A stretch of DNA of 64,000 bases from Burkholderia territorii (GCF_902833055.1 NZ_CADFEJ010000001.1:868001-932000); one strand, 5' to 3'; shown: positions 1 to 10,229, numbered from the stretch's first letter. Numbers and translations: made by a program. Notes: generated from the sequence alone by a model not told the origin.

Positions 1-613
1 CCATGTTGTGGCCGAAGCGCGCGAAGCTGTCGCCTTCCGCGCGGCTGACGGGCTGCTCGGCCTCCGGGTAATTCTCCGCGAAGCCCGCATCGAGGCTCCC
101 GACGAGCGGAATGTCGAGCCCGTCGAGCCACACGACAGGCTCGCCGCCATCTTCCACCGACGGGTTGCCGTGGTCGTGCCACGCCCACGACGGCGTGATG
201 ATGAAGTCGCCCGGATGCATCGTCGTGCGCTCGCCGTTCACCGCGGTCCAAGCACCCTTGCCCTCGACGATGAAGCGCAACGCCGACTGCGTATGCCGGT
301 GGCTCGGCGCGATCTCGCCCGGCAGGATCAATTGCAAGCCGGCATACAGGCTCGGTGTCATGCTCGACTTGCCGGGCAGCCCCGGGTTCTCCAGCACCAG
401 CACGCGGCGCACGGCCTCCTCCGCGCTGATCACGCCGCCGGCCTGCATCACGAGGTCGCGCACCTGCGCGTACTTCCAGATCGCGGCTTGCGCGGCCGGC
501 TGCGGCGTCTTCGGCACGAGGTTGTGCAGCGACTCCCACAATGGCGCGAGGCGCTGTTCGGCGATCCGTGCGTAATAGTCGGCGCGGGACGTATCCGGGT
601 GTCGGCTGGTCAT
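1..613 (-). CDS. gtdA: Gentisate 1,2-dioxygenase (3' end outside window)
   Basis: Cupin-fold, Fe(II)-dependent ring-cleavage dioxygenase that opens gentisate to maleylpyruvate in the cytoplasm. The 204 visible residues begin [17 protein letters not shown] and include the family segment LVPKTPQP. A cupin metal-binding stretch, [16 protein letters not shown], is followed by the second half ending [11 protein letters not shown], which supplies the His ligands. The ATG at 613 is preceded by GGAGA at a good distance. The gene runs off the left edge, so the C-terminal cupin domain is not visible. It is transcribed divergently from the LysR gene at 778, the usual layout for an aromatic-acid operon with its activator. 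1-Hydroxy-2-naphthoate or salicylate dioxygenases are related, but the similarity is best to gentisate enzymes as I recall them. Confidence 0.9.
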   Translation of the reverse strand, partial: MTSRHPDTSRADYYARIAEQRLAPLWESLHNLVPKTPQPAAQAAIWKYAQVRDLVMQAGGVISAEEAVRRVLVLENPGLPGKSSMTPSLYAGLQLILPGEIAPSHRHTQSALRFIVEGKGAWTAVNGERTTMHPGDFIITPSWAWHDHGNPSVEDGGEPVVWLDGLDIPLVGSLDAGFAENYPEAEQPVSRAEGDSFARFGHNM

Positions 614-777
614 GATGTCTCCTTGGGGCGGCCGATCGCGTTCGGCGCTGTGTCGGGTCGGGGACCGCGTGCTTCAGTCCGTTGGCCCATTTATATTCGA
701 CGCAGACATACCCGGTAAAATGGCGAAATCATCTAATCCAGATTATTTTGGATATATCTCCCGACACGGAGCACACG
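614..777. promoter_or_regulatory. Divergent promoter region of gtdA and its LysR regulator
   Basis: This 164-bp spacer separates two divergent starts. It is locally AT-rich around 720-760. It holds an inverted repeat ATCCA-N8-TGGAT at 736-753, which has the size and symmetry of a LysR-type recognition site (T-N11-A class). The dyad lies about 25 bp upstream of the LysR start, which fits autoregulation with divergent activation. The binding assignment is an inference from layout. Confidence 0.5.
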
Positions 778-1722
778 ATGGACTGGACCTACCGGCTGCG
801 ATTACGGCACCTCCAGGTGCTGCTGAGCCTCGCCAGCACCGGCAACCTGAGCCAGTCGGCGGCAGCGCTCGCGACGACCCAGCCCGCGCTGTCGAAATGG
901 CTGAAGGAGCTGGAAGAGGATGTCGGGCTGCCGTTGTTCGAGCGGCACGCGCGCGGCCTGCGGCCGACGGCCTATGGCGATGCGCTGATCGAGCACGCGC
1001 GCCGCGTGGAGGCGCAGCTCGACGTCGCGCGCGACGACATGGCGGCGCTACGCGAAGGCGGCAGCGGCCTCGTCACGATCGGCACGTCGGGCGTCGCGGC
1101 CGCCGATACGGTGCCGCTCGCGGTGTCGCAGTTGCTCAAGCGGATGCCGCGCGCGCAAGTGCGTCTCGCCGAAAGCACGATGAACCAGCTGATGCCGCAG
1201 CTTGCGCGCGGCGAACTGGACATCGTCGTCGGCCGCTCGGGCTCGGCGTCCGTCGATCCGCACCTGCACGCCGAAGCGCTGTACGTCGATCCGGTGGTGT
1301 TCGTCGCGCGGCCGGATCATTCGCTCGTCGGCGCGGCCTGTGTCGGCTGGGACGAGGTGCTGGCCTACTCATGGATCGTCTGGCCGTCGGGCACGCCGGT
1401 GCACAACGCGCTGCAAGTCGCGCTGACGGCCGCGGGCCGCGTGCAGCCTCCGCACTGTGTCGAATCGAATTCGTCGATCCTGAACCTCACGTTGCTGAAC
1501 AACACCGACCTGCTGGGCGTCGCGTCGCATCGCGCCGCGCGGCGCTTCGAGCAGTTGAACGCGATCCGCATCCTGCCGATGCGGCTCGAGGGCCAGGGCG
1601 CGGTGTCGATGTACTGGCATCCCGACAGCGCGAATCGCGCGGCCGTCGCTGCCGCGATCGAGTGCCTGCGTGCCTGTGCGGCACCGCAGGTCGGCGGATG
1701 GGAGAAAGTGAAGGAGGAGTGA
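778..1722 (+). CDS. LysR-family transcriptional regulator, likely gentisate pathway activator
   Basis: LysR-type regulator of 314 aa. The winged helix-turn-helix is at about residues 8-65 (LRHLQVLLSLASTGNLSQSA, then TTQPALSKWLKELEEDVG), followed by a periplasmic-binding-like effector domain from about residue 95 to the end. The ATG at 778 is chosen over an in-frame upstream start at 682 because it begins at the normal LysR N-terminus and has GGAG about 8 nt upstream. It is divergent from the gentisate dioxygenase gene, so an aromatic acid such as gentisate or a related intermediate is the likely co-inducer. The effector identity is inferred from position only. Confidence 0.88.
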   Translation: MDWTYRLRLRHLQVLLSLASTGNLSQSAAALATTQPALSKWLKELEEDVGLPLFERHARGLRPTAYGDALIEHARRVEAQLDVARDDMAALREGGSGLVTIGTSGVAAADTVPLAVSQLLKRMPRAQVRLAESTMNQLMPQLARGELDIVVGRSGSASVDPHLHAEALYVDPVVFVARPDHSLVGAACVGWDEVLAYSWIVWPSGTPVHNALQVALTAAGRVQPPHCVESNSSILNLTLLNNTDLLGVASHRAARRFEQLNAIRILPMRLEGQGAVSMYWHPDSANRAAVAAAIECLRACAAPQVGGWEKVKEE

Positions 1723-1725
1723 ATG

Positions 1726-1754
1726 GCGAGGCGGCCGGAACCGGACCGCCTCGC
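1726..1754. terminator. Hairpin between convergent genes, probable bidirectional terminator
   Basis: The arms GCGAGGCGG (1726-1734) and CCGCCTCGC (1746-1754) are perfectly complementary. The inner CCGG-AA-CCGG extends the stem with one bulged A. It lies in the 41-bp gap between the LysR stop codon and the stop of the convergent dehydrogenase gene. No T-run follows, so intrinsic termination is plausible but not certain. Confidence 0.5.
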
Positions 1755-1763
1755 GCTGGCGCG

Positions 1764-3032
1764 TCAGGCGCCGTCGCAGGACGCCGTGTCGTCCAGCATC
1801 AGCGTGCCGACGCGCGCGGGCACGAGCGGCGTGCGCGGCACCGGCGGCGTCCAGCCGAACAATGCCTGCGCGGCTGCGCCGCATACACGGCCCTGGCATG
1901 CGCCCATTCCGCAGCGCGTCAGCAGCTTCGCAGCCGTCCAGCCCGACGCCGGCGCGACCGCGTCGAAGCGCACGTCCTCGCAACGGCACAGTAGCGTATC
2001 GGGCCGCGCGAGCCGGCGAATCGGCTCGCGGATCGCGAAGCGTTCGCGCACCGAATCCGCGAACGCATGCCAGCGCGCGCGCTGGGCAATCAGCCCGTCC
2101 AGCGGCGCCGTCTGCCCGGTGGCCGCACAACCTGCAATCTCGCCTTCGACCATCGCCAGTTCGCTGCCGCCGACACCCGTGCACTCGCCCGCCGCGAAAC
2201 AGCCTTCGCGGCTCGTGCGCTGGTACGCGTCGACCGCGACCGCGCCGTTCTCGATCCGGCAGCCGAGATGGCTCGGCAGCACGGTGTTCGGCACGAGGCC
2301 GAAGCCGCATGCGAGCCGGTCGCAATCGACCTCGAACTCGCGCTCGCCCTGCCGGATCCGCACGCGTTCGAGCCGCTGGTCGCCGAACGCCTCGACGACG
2401 TGTGCGCCGGGCCGGTAGGCGGCCGTGACGAGCTTCGCGGCCTGCGCCAGTTTCGACGGCCAGCGCCACAACCCCGCGCCGAAGCCGGCAACATCGCTCC
2501 ACGCGGCCTGTTCGAGCACGTGCGACACCTGCGCGGCGGCCTGACGTGCGGTCGCCGCGCTCGCGAGCAGCAGCGGGCCGCTGCCGGCGATGACGATGCG
2601 CTGCCCGCGCACGTCGAGGCCGTACTTGATCAGCGCCTGCAGGCCACCCGCGCCGGTGACGCCCGGCAGCGTCCAGCCGGGAAACGGCAGCAACAGCTCG
2701 CGCGCGCCGCAGCACACGATCAGCGTGCGGAATTCGAGGAGAAACCCGCGTTCGTCGTCCTCCAGCAGCAGCGTGCCCGGCTGCGTCTCCGCGACGATAC
2801 GCGTGGCCGCCAGGTGCGTGACATTCGGCTGACGCAGCACGGCAAGGCGTTCCGCCGCGACCGGCAACGGTGTCGCTGCCGCCGCCTGACGCCAGATCTG
2901 GCCGCCCGCGCGCGGGTTGTCGTCGACGATCGCGATCGTCGCGCCGCTTCGTGCGGCGGCCCGCGCGGCCGACAATCCGGCCGGCCCCGCGCCGACGATG
3001 GCGACGTCGACGCTCAGTCGTTCCTGTTTCAT
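1764..3032 (-). CDS. D-hydroxyproline dehydrogenase, FAD/NAD(P)-binding subunit with BFD-like iron-sulfur tail
   Basis: Flavoprotein of 422 aa of the HcnB/LhpB type. An N-terminal Rossmann GxGxxG (IVGAGPAG, residues 12-19) binds FAD. A second dinucleotide fold sits mid-protein (IVIAGSGPLLLASA). The C-terminus carries a BFD-like [2Fe-2S] cysteine set, with LLCRCEDV followed about 30 residues later by RCGMGACQGRVCG. It is the last gene of a four-gene minus-strand set: epimerase, DAO-type oxidase, small ferredoxin-like subunit, then this gene. Each overlaps the next by 4 bp (ATGA or GTGA), arguing for one translationally coupled complex. Hydrogen cyanide synthase subunits are similar, but the adjacent epimerase points to hydroxyproline. 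Confidence 0.82.
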   Translation of the reverse strand: MKQERLSVDVAIVGAGPAGLSAARAAARSGATIAIVDDNPRAGGQIWRQAAAATPLPVAAERLAVLRQPNVTHLAATRIVAETQPGTLLLEDDERGFLLEFRTLIVCCGARELLLPFPGWTLPGVTGAGGLQALIKYGLDVRGQRIVIAGSGPLLLASAATARQAAAQVSHVLEQAAWSDVAGFGAGLWRWPSKLAQAAKLVTAAYRPGAHVVEAFGDQRLERVRIRQGEREFEVDCDRLACGFGLVPNTVLPSHLGCRIENGAVAVDAYQRTSREGCFAAGECTGVGGSELAMVEGEIAGCAATGQTAPLDGLIAQRARWHAFADSVRERFAIREPIRRLARPDTLLCRCEDVRFDAVAPASGWTAAKLLTRCGMGACQGRVCGAAAQALFGWTPPVPRTPLVPARVGTLMLDDTASCDGA

Positions 3033-3262
3033 CGCGTGCGCTCCACCCGCATCCCGTCGCGGCACAGCGTCTGGCAAGCCAGGCGGCGACGGCCGTCGAT
3101 CGTCATCCTGCACTCCTGGCAGATGCCCATACCGCAAAACGGCGCGCGCGCCGCACCCGTGCACGACACGCGCGTCGTGTCGTCGCCGCTCGCCGCGACG
3201 GCGGCCGCGACGGTCACGCCGTCGGCCACCGTCAGCGCACGGCCGTCCAGATGAATGATCAT
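3029..3262 (-). CDS. (2Fe-2S)-binding small subunit of D-hydroxyproline dehydrogenase
   Basis: Small ferredoxin-like protein of 77 aa starting [12 protein letters not shown]. The plant-type [2Fe-2S] ligands are visible as C43-x4-C48-x2-C51 with C63 further on. This is the size and motif of HcnA-like subunits that connect two flavoprotein subunits. The ATG at 3262 overlaps the stop of the upstream oxidase gene by 4 bp. Its own stop overlaps the start of the downstream FAD subunit by 4 bp. It most likely passes electrons between the two flavin sites of the hydroxyproline dehydrogenase. The substrate is inferred from the neighbouring epimerase. Confidence 0.85.
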   Translation of the reverse strand: MIIHLDGRALTVADGVTVAAAVAASGDDTTRVSCTGAARAPFCGMGICQECRMTIDGRRRLACQTLCRDGMRVERTR

Positions 3263-4389
3263 GAAGAAAGCGCTCCGGCTACGTGGGACGCCGTCAGGAA
3301 ACGTCCCGGCAAATACGGTTCGATGTCGATGGGCGGGCGTTCTCCCGTCATCAGCGCGGCAACGAGCCGCGCGCTGCCCGGCGCGGTCGTCACGCCGAGC
3401 CCTTCGTGCCCGACCGCAAGCCACACGCCCGGCCGCGCCGGATGCTCGCCGAGCAGCGGCAGGCCGTCGGGGCTCGCGGAGCGAAAGCCCGTCCATGCGC
3501 GAATGCCGTTCAGATCGGCCAGATCCGGCAGGTAGCCGGCCGCACGGCGCAGCATGCGCGCGAGGACCGGCGGCTCGACGCGTGCGTCTTCGGTGTCGAA
3601 CTGGCGCGAAGAGCCGATCAGGAGCTGGCCGGTGGGCCGCGGCTGCACGTTGAACGCGACCGACGTGCCATCGCTCGCATGCGCGCTCGCCGCATAGCCG
3701 AGCTCGACGAGCTGGTGCGACACCTGGCCCGGGTAGCGATCGGTGATCAGCAAATGCCCCTTCTTCGGGCGCAGCGGCAATTCGGGCAACAGCGTGCGCG
3801 CGGCGACGCCGTTCGCGACGACGACACGTTCCGCACGCAGCGTGTCGCCGCTCGCGAGCGTCACGCTCGGGCCGTCGACCGCGACCGCGCGATCGCGCCG
3901 CGACGTGATGCCCGGCGCGCGTTGCAACAGCCAGCTCGCGGCGACGGGCGCATAGAGAATCGCGTCACCGGGAATTTTCAGCGCGCCGCCGAGGCCCGCA
4001 CGCAGCATCGGCTCCAGCCGCGCGAGCGTCGCCGCGTCGATCAGCTCGCCCGCCACGCCGTGCGCGGCGAGCGTCGCCTGCTTGGCGCGCGCGAGGTCCA
4101 TTTCATGCGCATCGGCAGCGAGCCACAGCGTGCCGCAGTTGCGGTACGCGCAGCCTTCCGGCATCTCGCCGGCGAGCGCGCCCCACAATTCGATCGAGTA
4201 ATGGCTCAGCGCGAGCTCCGCCGCGTTGTCGTCCATCGCGACGAGGTGGCCCATGCCGGCGCCGGTCGCGCCGCCGCTCGCGTCGTCGACGACGAGCACG
4301 CGCAGCCCGCGCTGCGCGAGTTCATGCGCACACGCCGCGCCGACGATGCCGGCGCCGATCACGACGACGTCGGTCCGGGTCTCGCTCAC
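3259..4389 (-). CDS. D-hydroxyproline dehydrogenase catalytic FAD subunit (DAO family)
   Basis: DadA/SoxB-type FAD-dependent amine oxidoreductase, 376 aa. The FAD motif [17 protein letters not shown] is at residues 8-24 and a [15 protein letters not shown] segment near the C-terminus is typical of the DAO fold. Translation starts at a GTG at 4389 that overlaps the epimerase stop codon as GTGA; the fold begins immediately, so no longer start is needed. It is expected to oxidise cis-4-hydroxy-D-proline, the product of the epimerase upstream, to 1-pyrroline-4-hydroxy-2-carboxylate. Electrons would leave through the [2Fe-2S] subunit rather than directly to oxygen. Glycine oxidase and sarcosine oxidase are alternatives within the same family. 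Confidence 0.82.
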   Translation of the reverse strand: MSETRTDVVVIGAGIVGAACAHELAQRGLRVLVVDDASGGATGAGMGHLVAMDDNAAELALSHYSIELWGALAGEMPEGCAYRNCGTLWLAADAHEMDLARAKQATLAAHGVAGELIDAATLARLEPMLRAGLGGALKIPGDAILYAPVAASWLLQRAPGITSRRDRAVAVDGPSVTLASGDTLRAERVVVANGVAARTLLPELPLRPKKGHLLITDRYPGQVSHQLVELGYAASAHASDGTSVAFNVQPRPTGQLLIGSSRQFDTEDARVEPPVLARMLRRAAGYLPDLADLNGIRAWTGFRSASPDGLPLLGEHPARPGVWLAVGHEGLGVTTAPGSARLVAALMTGERPPIDIEPYLPGRFLTASHVAGALSS

Positions 4390-5318
4390 GACACGATGCC
4401 CCAGCCGAACGGATCGTCTTCCTCGATCAGCAGCGTCGCTTCCGCGCTCAGGTGCGCGCTGCCGCGAATCGTCGGCACGATGCCGCCGTCGGCCTGCGCA
4501 TAGCTCGCATGGAACACGCTGCCGATCACGCTCGCCTGCCGCCACACGACGCCCGGTTCGAGCTTGCCGTCGGCCGCGAGGCAAGCAAGCTTCGCGCTCG
4601 TGCCGGTGCCGCACGGGGAACGGTCGTACGCATGGCCCGGGCACAGCACGAAGCTGCGGCTGTCGTGCTCGGGATCGTCCGCGAACAGTTCGATATGGTC
4701 GATTTCGCCGCCGTTCGCGCCGGTGATGCCCGCGCGCTCGAGCCCCGCGCGCACCGCGGACGCATACGCGGTCAGCGCCGCCACGTTGTCGCCGGCCACA
4801 CGCTGGCCGTGATCGCTGATCAGGAAGAACCAGTTGCCGCCCCACGCGATGTCGCCCTTCACGGGACCGTAACCCGGCACGTCGACATCGACGGCCTTCG
4901 CGTGGCGGTACGCGAGCACGTTGCGCACGCTGACCGACAGGTCATCGTGCAGCGTGGCCTCGACGGTGCCGACCGGCGTTTCGATCCGGTGCACGCCCGG
5001 CTCGATGCGGCCCATGTGATGCAGCGTGCGCACGACACCGATCGTGCCGTGCCCGCACATCCCGAGATAACCGCTGTTGTTGAAGAAGATCACGCCGGCC
5101 GCCGCCTCCGGCGACACGGGTTCGCACAGCAGCGCGCCGACCAGCACATCGCTGCCGCGCGGCTCGAGAATGCACGCGGTGCGATAGCGATCGTGCTCGC
5201 GCGCGAGCACGTCGCGGCGCTCGGCCATCGTGCCGTTGCCGAGCGAGGGAAAACCGGACACGACGAGCCGCGTGGGTTCGCCGCCCGTGTGCGAATCGAT
5301 GATCTGGATGCGCTTCAT
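4386..5318 (-). CDS. lhpA: 4-hydroxyproline 2-epimerase
   Basis: Proline-racemase-family enzyme, 310 aa, converting trans-4-hydroxy-L-proline to cis-4-hydroxy-D-proline by a two-base mechanism. Both catalytic cysteines are present: C88 in [10 protein letters not shown] and C236 in [10 protein letters not shown]. With Cys at both positions this is an active epimerase, not the Ser/Cys or Thr/Cys dehydratase-type homologue. The start at 5318 is preceded by another ATG codon (5321), so one extra Met is possible. It is the first gene of the minus-strand operon and is divergent from the permease gene. Expression is probably induced by hydroxyproline from the repeat-containing spacer upstream. Confidence 0.93.
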   Translation of the reverse strand: MKRIQIIDSHTGGEPTRLVVSGFPSLGNGTMAERRDVLAREHDRYRTACILEPRGSDVLVGALLCEPVSPEAAAGVIFFNNSGYLGMCGHGTIGVVRTLHHMGRIEPGVHRIETPVGTVEATLHDDLSVSVRNVLAYRHAKAVDVDVPGYGPVKGDIAWGGNWFFLISDHGQRVAGDNVAALTAYASAVRAGLERAGITGANGGEIDHIELFADDPEHDSRSFVLCPGHAYDRSPCGTGTSAKLACLAADGKLEPGVVWRQASVIGSVFHASYAQADGGIVPTIRGSAHLSAEATLLIEEDDPFGWGIVS

Positions 5319-5924
5319 CATGAGCCGTCCGAAGTGGGGAAAGGAGCATAGCTTCCTCCGTCGCGCGTCCGTCCGCTTGTGGCTTTTCGATGAGGACGAC
5401 GACGAAATCGGCACAGTGAGGAACGCGTTTCGCTGCCCTTCCGGCCACTGTGCCGATTTCGTCATTTTGCTCCGCGATACGGCTCAAGCGTGATGGGCGT
5501 TTGCACGGCGATACTGGTTGCACGTCGACGCGCCCGTCGTCGACCGATACGAAGCAGGAGATTGCAGTGAGCCGAAACGCCATCCAGCGGGCCGACGTTG
5601 TGCCAGCACTCAGCAACCGGTTCGTACCGGGCGCTTCCATCGCGTTCGACGCCGCGCATCGCGCCGAGCGCAGCCGCGCGAACCGCTGACCGATTTCCCC
5701 CCGGCGGTGCAACGGCCTCCCCCCGTTGCATCGCCACTTCCGTGTCCGGCATGCCCGGCACGGGCCCGTTCGCCGTGGCGCCTGCCCGCGCCGCGCCTGA
5801 ACGGGCCCCGGCCCGCCCCGGTCGTTCGAACCGGTCGCACGCCGGCCGGCAGGTGTTGCGCCGCTGCTCCGTCGGAGCGCGGCGCAAGCCGCACCTGCCC
5901 CGATATTTCCCAGGAGACAAACCC
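5319..5924. promoter_or_regulatory. Divergent spacer of the hydroxyproline cluster
   Basis: A 606-bp stretch without a credible gene between the epimerase operon (minus) and the permease operon (plus). Its main feature is the inverted repeat described separately at 5401-5463. The end near 5925 contains CAGGAGAC, the ribosome binding site of the permease. Short reading frames here have no recognisable product and differ between frames. Confidence 0.6.
5401..5463. repeat. Perfect 18-bp inverted repeat, candidate operator
   Basis: The arm GACGAAATCGGCACAGTG at 5401-5418 is the exact reverse complement of CACTGTGCCGATTTCGTC at 5446-5463, with a 27-bp spacer. It lies 83 bp upstream of the epimerase start and about 460 bp upstream of the permease start. 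No T-tract or flanking gene end makes it a terminator. Two inverted copies of a regulator site are the most natural reading. In Pseudomonas this pathway is controlled by an AraC-type regulator, and none is encoded nearby. Confidence 0.7.
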
Positions 5925-7550
5925 ATGCCAGGTCAAGGCAACACCCACCCGTCCGTCCCGCTTTCCCGTTCCGTGCCCGCCGACGGTGGGCACGGCAAGT
6001 TCAAGAAGCAGCTGTCGCTGACCGACCTCACGTTCATCGGCCTCGGTGCGATCTTCGGTTCGGGCTGGCTGTTCGCCGCGAGTCACGTGTCGACGATCGC
6101 CGGCCCGGCCGGCATCTTCTCGTGGCTGCTCGGCGGCTTCGCGGTGCTGCTGCTCGGCATCGTCTACTGCGAGCTCGGCGCCGCACTGCCGCGCGCGGGC
6201 GGCGTGGTCCGCTACCCGGTGTTCTCGCACGGCCCGCTGCTCGGCTACCTGATGGGCTTCATCACGCTGATCGCATTCTCGAGCCTGATCGCGATCGAAG
6301 TGGTCGCGGCGCGCCAGTATGCGGCCGCGTGGTTCCCCGGCCTCACGAAGGCCGGGTCGAGCGACCCGACGACGATCGGCTGGCTCGTGCAGGCCGCGCT
6401 GCTCTGCTTCTTCTTTTACCTGAACTATTCGAGCGTGAAGACGTTCGCGAAGGCGAACAACATCATCAGCATCTTCAAGTTCATCGTGCCGCTGTCGGTG
6501 ATCGCGGTGCTCTTCACGTTCTTCAAGCCCGCCAACCTGACCGTGCATGGTTTCGCGCCGTTCGGCATGCCGGGCATCGAGATGGCCGTGTCGGCCGGCG
6601 GCATCATCTTCGCGTATCTCGGCCTCACGCCGATCGTGTCGGTCGCAAGCGAAGTACGCAACCCGCAGCGCACGATCCCGATCGCGCTGATCCTGTCGAT
6701 CCTGCTGTCCACGCTGATCTACGTGCTGCTGCAGCTCGCGTTCATCGGCAGCATCCCGACCGACATGCTGGCCGCCGGCTGGCACGACGTGAGCAAGGCC
6801 TTCTCGCTGCCGTACCGCGACATCGCGCTGGCGCTCGGCGTGGGCTGGCTCGCGGTGATGGTGGTCGCCGACGCGATGATCTCGCCGAGCGGCTGCGGCA
6901 ACATCTACATGAACGCGACGCCGCGCGTCGTCTACGGCTGGGCGAAGACGGGCACGTTCTTCAAGGTGTTCACGCGTGTCGACGAGGCATCGGGCATCCC
7001 GCGCGCGGGCCTGTGGCTCACGTTCGGCCTCGCGGTCTTCTGGACCATGCCGTTCCCGTCGTGGGAAGCGCTGATCAACATCGTGTCGGCCGCGCTCGTG
7101 CTGAGCTATGCGGTCGCGCCCGTGTCGGTCGCCGCGCTGCGCCGCACCGCGCCCGGCCTGCCGCGGCCGTTCCGCGCGGTAGCGTTCGGCATCACCGGTC
7201 CCGCGTCGTTCGTGATCGCCGCGCTGATCGTCTACTGGTCGGGCTGGGGCACGGTGTCCTGGCTGCTCGGCCTGCAGATCGTGATGTTCGTCATCTACCT
7301 CGCATGCCGCCGCTGGGTGCCGACCGCGCACCTGAGCCTCGCCGAGCAGGTGCGTTCGTCGGCATGGCTGATCGCGTTCTATGCGGCCATGATCGTGCTG
7401 TCGTACTTCGGCGGCTTCGGCGGCACCGGCCAGCTCGCCCATCCGTACGACACGGTCGTCGTCGCGGCCGTCGCGCTCGTCATCTACTACTGGGGCGCCC
7501 ACACCGGCATCCGCTCCGACAAGCTGCAGCTCGAGGACGACGAAGGCTGA
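5925..7550 (+). CDS. APC-family amino acid permease, probable hydroxyproline uptake
   Basis: Inner-membrane amino acid/polyamine/organocation (APC) transporter, 541 aa, with about twelve hydrophobic helices. A short hydrophilic N-terminus leads into the first helix, whose [13 protein letters not shown] resembles the unwound substrate-binding helix of the family. The ATG at 5925 follows CAGGAGAC at 5911-5918. It is the first gene of the plus-strand arm and is followed by the semialdehyde dehydrogenase and imino-acid reductase genes. This makes hydroxyproline or proline the likely substrate, though the sequence alone does not fix specificity. Confidence 0.85.
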   Translation: MPGQGNTHPSVPLSRSVPADGGHGKFKKQLSLTDLTFIGLGAIFGSGWLFAASHVSTIAGPAGIFSWLLGGFAVLLLGIVYCELGAALPRAGGVVRYPVFSHGPLLGYLMGFITLIAFSSLIAIEVVAARQYAAAWFPGLTKAGSSDPTTIGWLVQAALLCFFFYLNYSSVKTFAKANNIISIFKFIVPLSVIAVLFTFFKPANLTVHGFAPFGMPGIEMAVSAGGIIFAYLGLTPIVSVASEVRNPQRTIPIALILSILLSTLIYVLLQLAFIGSIPTDMLAAGWHDVSKAFSLPYRDIALALGVGWLAVMVVADAMISPSGCGNIYMNATPRVVYGWAKTGTFFKVFTRVDEASGIPRAGLWLTFGLAVFWTMPFPSWEALINIVSAALVLSYAVAPVSVAALRRTAPGLPRPFRAVAFGITGPASFVIAALIVYWSGWGTVSWLLGLQIVMFVIYLACRRWVPTAHLSLAEQVRSSAWLIAFYAAMIVLSYFGGFGGTGQLAHPYDTVVVAAVALVIYYWGAHTGIRSDKLQLEDDEG

Positions 7551-7621
7551 CGCGCCCGCTTTCCCCTTTCCACCCCGGCCGGGCACACCACGCCCGGCCC
7601 CGCATTTTCCGAGGAAGAAAC

Positions 7622-9214
7622 ATGCAACTCACAGGTCAGCTCCTGATCGGCCAGTCGGCCGTCGCCGGACAGAACGGCACCCTTCACGCGATCGCCGCCG
7701 AGACCGGCGAACCGCTCGAGCCCGCGTTCGGCGGCGCGAGCCTGCACGACCTGGAGACGGCCTGCGCGCTCGCCGACGAAGCCTTCGACACATATCGCGA
7801 AACGCGCCCCGAGCAACGCGCCGCGTTTCTCGACGCGATCGGCCGCAACATCATGGCGCTGGGCGACGAGCTGATCGAGCGCTGCGTCATCGAAACGGGC
7901 CTGCCGCGCGCGCGCATCGAAGGCGAACGCGGCCGCACGGTCGGCCAGCTCGCGCTGTTCGCGTCGCTCGTGCGCGACGGCGCTTACGTCGATGCGCGCA
8001 TCGATCCGGCCCGCCCGGACCGCAAGCCGCTGCCGCGCGTCGATCTGCGCCTGCGCAACGTCGCGATCGGGCCGGTCGCCGTGTTCGGCGCGTCGAACTT
8101 CCCGCTCGCGTTCTCGGTCGCGGGCGGCGATACGGCGTCGGCCCTCGCCGCCGGCTGCCCGGTGATCGTCAAGGCGCACTCCGCGCATCCGGGCACGTCC
8201 GAGCTCGTCGGCCGCGCGATCCAGCAGGCCGTGCGCGAATGCGGGCTGCCGGCCGGCGTGTTCTCGCTGCTGTTCGACGCGTCGCGCGAAATCGGCCAGG
8301 CGCTGGTCGCCGATCCGCGCATCAAGGCCGTCGGCTTCACCGGCTCGCGTAGCGGCGGTGTCGCGCTGATGAACATCGCGGCCGCGCGCCACGAGCCGAT
8401 TCCCGTCTATGCGGAAATGAGCTCGATCAACCCGGTGCTGCTGTTCCCGGCCGCGCTCGACGCGCGCCACGACGCGATCGCGCCGCAGTTCGTCGCATCG
8501 CTCGCGTTGGGCGCCGGCCAGTTCTGCACCAACCCGGGCCTCGTGCTCGCCGTCGACGGCCCCGCGCTGCGCGCGTTCGAAGCCGCGGCGGCCACCGCCG
8601 TGCAGGCGGTCTCCGCGCAGACGATGCTGACGCCGCACATCCACGCGAGCTACGCACAAGGCGTGGCCACCCTGCGCGCGCACGGCGCCGTCGAGCTGCT
8701 GGCGCAAGGCGTGGAAGGCGGCCGCTACCAGGCGCGCGCTGCGCTGTTCGCGACGTCGGCGGACGCGTTCATCGCCCACCCGGAACTGCGTGACGAAGTG
8801 TTCGGCCCCGCGTCGCTCATCGTGCGTTGCCCGGATGCCGATACGCTGCACCGCGTGCTGAAGTCGCTCGAAGGCCAGTTGACGATCGCCGCGCACCTCG
8901 CCGCCGACGATGCCGCGCTGTTCGCCGCGCTGCGCCCGACGCTGGAGCGCAAGGCCGGCCGCATTCTCGTCAACGGCTTCGGCACGGGCGTCGAGGTCGG
9001 TCATGCGATGGTGCACGGCGGCCCGTTCCCGGCCACGTCCGACACGCGCACGACGTCGGTCGGCGCACGCGCGATCGAGCGTTTCCTGCGCCCCGTGTCG
9101 TATCAGGACGTGCCGGACGCGCTGCTGCCCGACGCGATCCGCAACGGCAATCCGCTGAACGTGCCGCAGCGCATCGACGGCGTGCTGGCGCCGCGGGAGG
9201 CACACGATGTCTGA
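7622..9214 (+). CDS. Alpha-ketoglutaric semialdehyde dehydrogenase (2,5-dioxovalerate dehydrogenase)
   Basis: NAD(P)+-dependent aldehyde dehydrogenase, 530 aa, carrying out the last step of hydroxyproline breakdown (2,5-dioxopentanoate to 2-oxoglutarate). The cofactor-binding GFTGSRSGG is around residue 240. The catalytic Cys in [10 protein letters not shown] falls exactly at residue 302, the canonical ALDH position. The length and the N-terminal [10 protein letters not shown] fit the KGSADH subgroup, which is longer than typical 480-500 aa ALDHs. The ATG at 7622 has GAGGAA just upstream. It overlaps the next gene by 8 bp, consistent with co-expression. Confidence 0.9.
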   Translation: MQLTGQLLIGQSAVAGQNGTLHAIAAETGEPLEPAFGGASLHDLETACALADEAFDTYRETRPEQRAAFLDAIGRNIMALGDELIERCVIETGLPRARIEGERGRTVGQLALFASLVRDGAYVDARIDPARPDRKPLPRVDLRLRNVAIGPVAVFGASNFPLAFSVAGGDTASALAAGCPVIVKAHSAHPGTSELVGRAIQQAVRECGLPAGVFSLLFDASREIGQALVADPRIKAVGFTGSRSGGVALMNIAAARHEPIPVYAEMSSINPVLLFPAALDARHDAIAPQFVASLALGAGQFCTNPGLVLAVDGPALRAFEAAAATAVQAVSAQTMLTPHIHASYAQGVATLRAHGAVELLAQGVEGGRYQARAALFATSADAFIAHPELRDEVFGPASLIVRCPDADTLHRVLKSLEGQLTIAAHLAADDAALFAALRPTLERKAGRILVNGFGTGVEVGHAMVHGGPFPATSDTRTTSVGARAIERFLRPVSYQDVPDALLPDAIRNGNPLNVPQRIDGVLAPREAHDV

Positions 9215-10229
9215 GCCGCTTGCCGAAGTCGTCCTGTCGCTCGATGACGTGCACGCACTCGCGTTGCGGGTGCTGACGCACCACGGGATGTCCGATGCGC
9301 ACGCGCAGGCGATCGCCCGCGTGATCACGCAGGGCCAGCGCGACGAGTGCCACTCGCACGGCGTGTACCGGCTGCTCGTGTGCGTGCGCTCGCTGAAGAA
9401 GGGCAAGGTCGACCCGCAGGCCGTGCCGACGCTGCGCCGGTTGTCGTCGTCGATCGTCGCGGTCGATGCTCATCGCGGCTTCTCGCTGCTGAGCTTCGAA
9501 ACCGGCCTGCCGGTGCTCGTCGAGATGGCGAAGCAGCACGGGATCGCCGCAATGGCGATCAACCATTGCTACCACTTCTCGGCGCTGTGGCCGGAGGTCG
9601 AGGCGATCGCCGCAGAAGGGCTGGTCGGCATCGCGATGAACCCGAGCCATAGCTGGGTCGCGCCGGAAGGCGGCCGCGAGCCGGTGTTCGGCACGAATCC
9701 GATCGCGTTCGCGTGGCCGCGCCCGGACGGCGTGCCCTTCGTATTCGATTTCGCGACGAGTGCGATCGCACGCGGCGACATCGAGCTGCACGCGAAACAG
9801 GGCAAGGCGATCCCGCCGCACTGGGCCATCGACGCCGACGGGCAGCCGACCACCGATCCGAAGGCCGCGCTGCAAGGTGCAATGCGCACGTTCGGCGGCC
9901 ACAAGGGCTCGGCGCTCGCCGCGATGGTCGAGCTGCTCGGCGGCGCGCTGATCGGCGACATGACGAGCCAGGAGTCGATGGACTTCGACGAAGGCGTCGG
10001 CGCGACGCCGTGCCATGGCGAACTCGTGATCGCGTTCGACCCGAAGGTGTTTCTCGGCGACGATCTCGACGCGGGCCTCGCGCGCGGCGAGCGGATGTTC
10101 GCGTCGATCACCGGGCAAGGCGCGCGGCTGCCGTCGCAGCGGCGCTTCGACGCCCGAGCGCGCAGCATCGCGCACGGCGTGCGGATTCCGAAGGCACTGT
10201 ACGACGAAATCCTGACGCTGCTCGACTGA
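9207..10229 (+). CDS. Delta1-pyrroline-2-carboxylate reductase (malate/L-lactate dehydrogenase family)
   Basis: Member of the LdhA/MDG2 family, 340 aa, here most likely reducing cyclic imino acids such as delta1-pyrroline-2-carboxylate to L-proline (DpkA/LhpD type). The family segments HSHGVYRL near residue 50, [12 protein letters not shown], and [19 protein letters not shown] are present. The ATG at 9207 is preceded by GGGAGG and overlaps the end of the aldehyde dehydrogenase gene by 8 bp. Context in a hydroxyproline cluster favours the imino-acid role over ureidoglycolate or lactate dehydrogenase. Pyrroline-carboxylates arise as by-products when cis-hydroxyproline or D-proline is oxidised by the dehydrogenase encoded opposite. 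Confidence 0.82.
   Translation: MSEPLAEVVLSLDDVHALALRVLTHHGMSDAHAQAIARVITQGQRDECHSHGVYRLLVCVRSLKKGKVDPQAVPTLRRLSSSIVAVDAHRGFSLLSFETGLPVLVEMAKQHGIAAMAINHCYHFSALWPEVEAIAAEGLVGIAMNPSHSWVAPEGGREPVFGTNPIAFAWPRPDGVPFVFDFATSAIARGDIELHAKQGKAIPPHWAIDADGQPTTDPKAALQGAMRTFGGHKGSALAAMVELLGGALIGDMTSQESMDFDEGVGATPCHGELVIAFDPKVFLGDDLDAGLARGERMFASITGQGARLPSQRRFDARARSIAHGVRIPKALYDEILTLLD

Noticed and set aside
5230-5493. Small plus-strand frames over the hydroxyproline divergent spacer
   Set aside because: They run antisense into the epimerase gene and through the inverted repeat, with no protein-like features.
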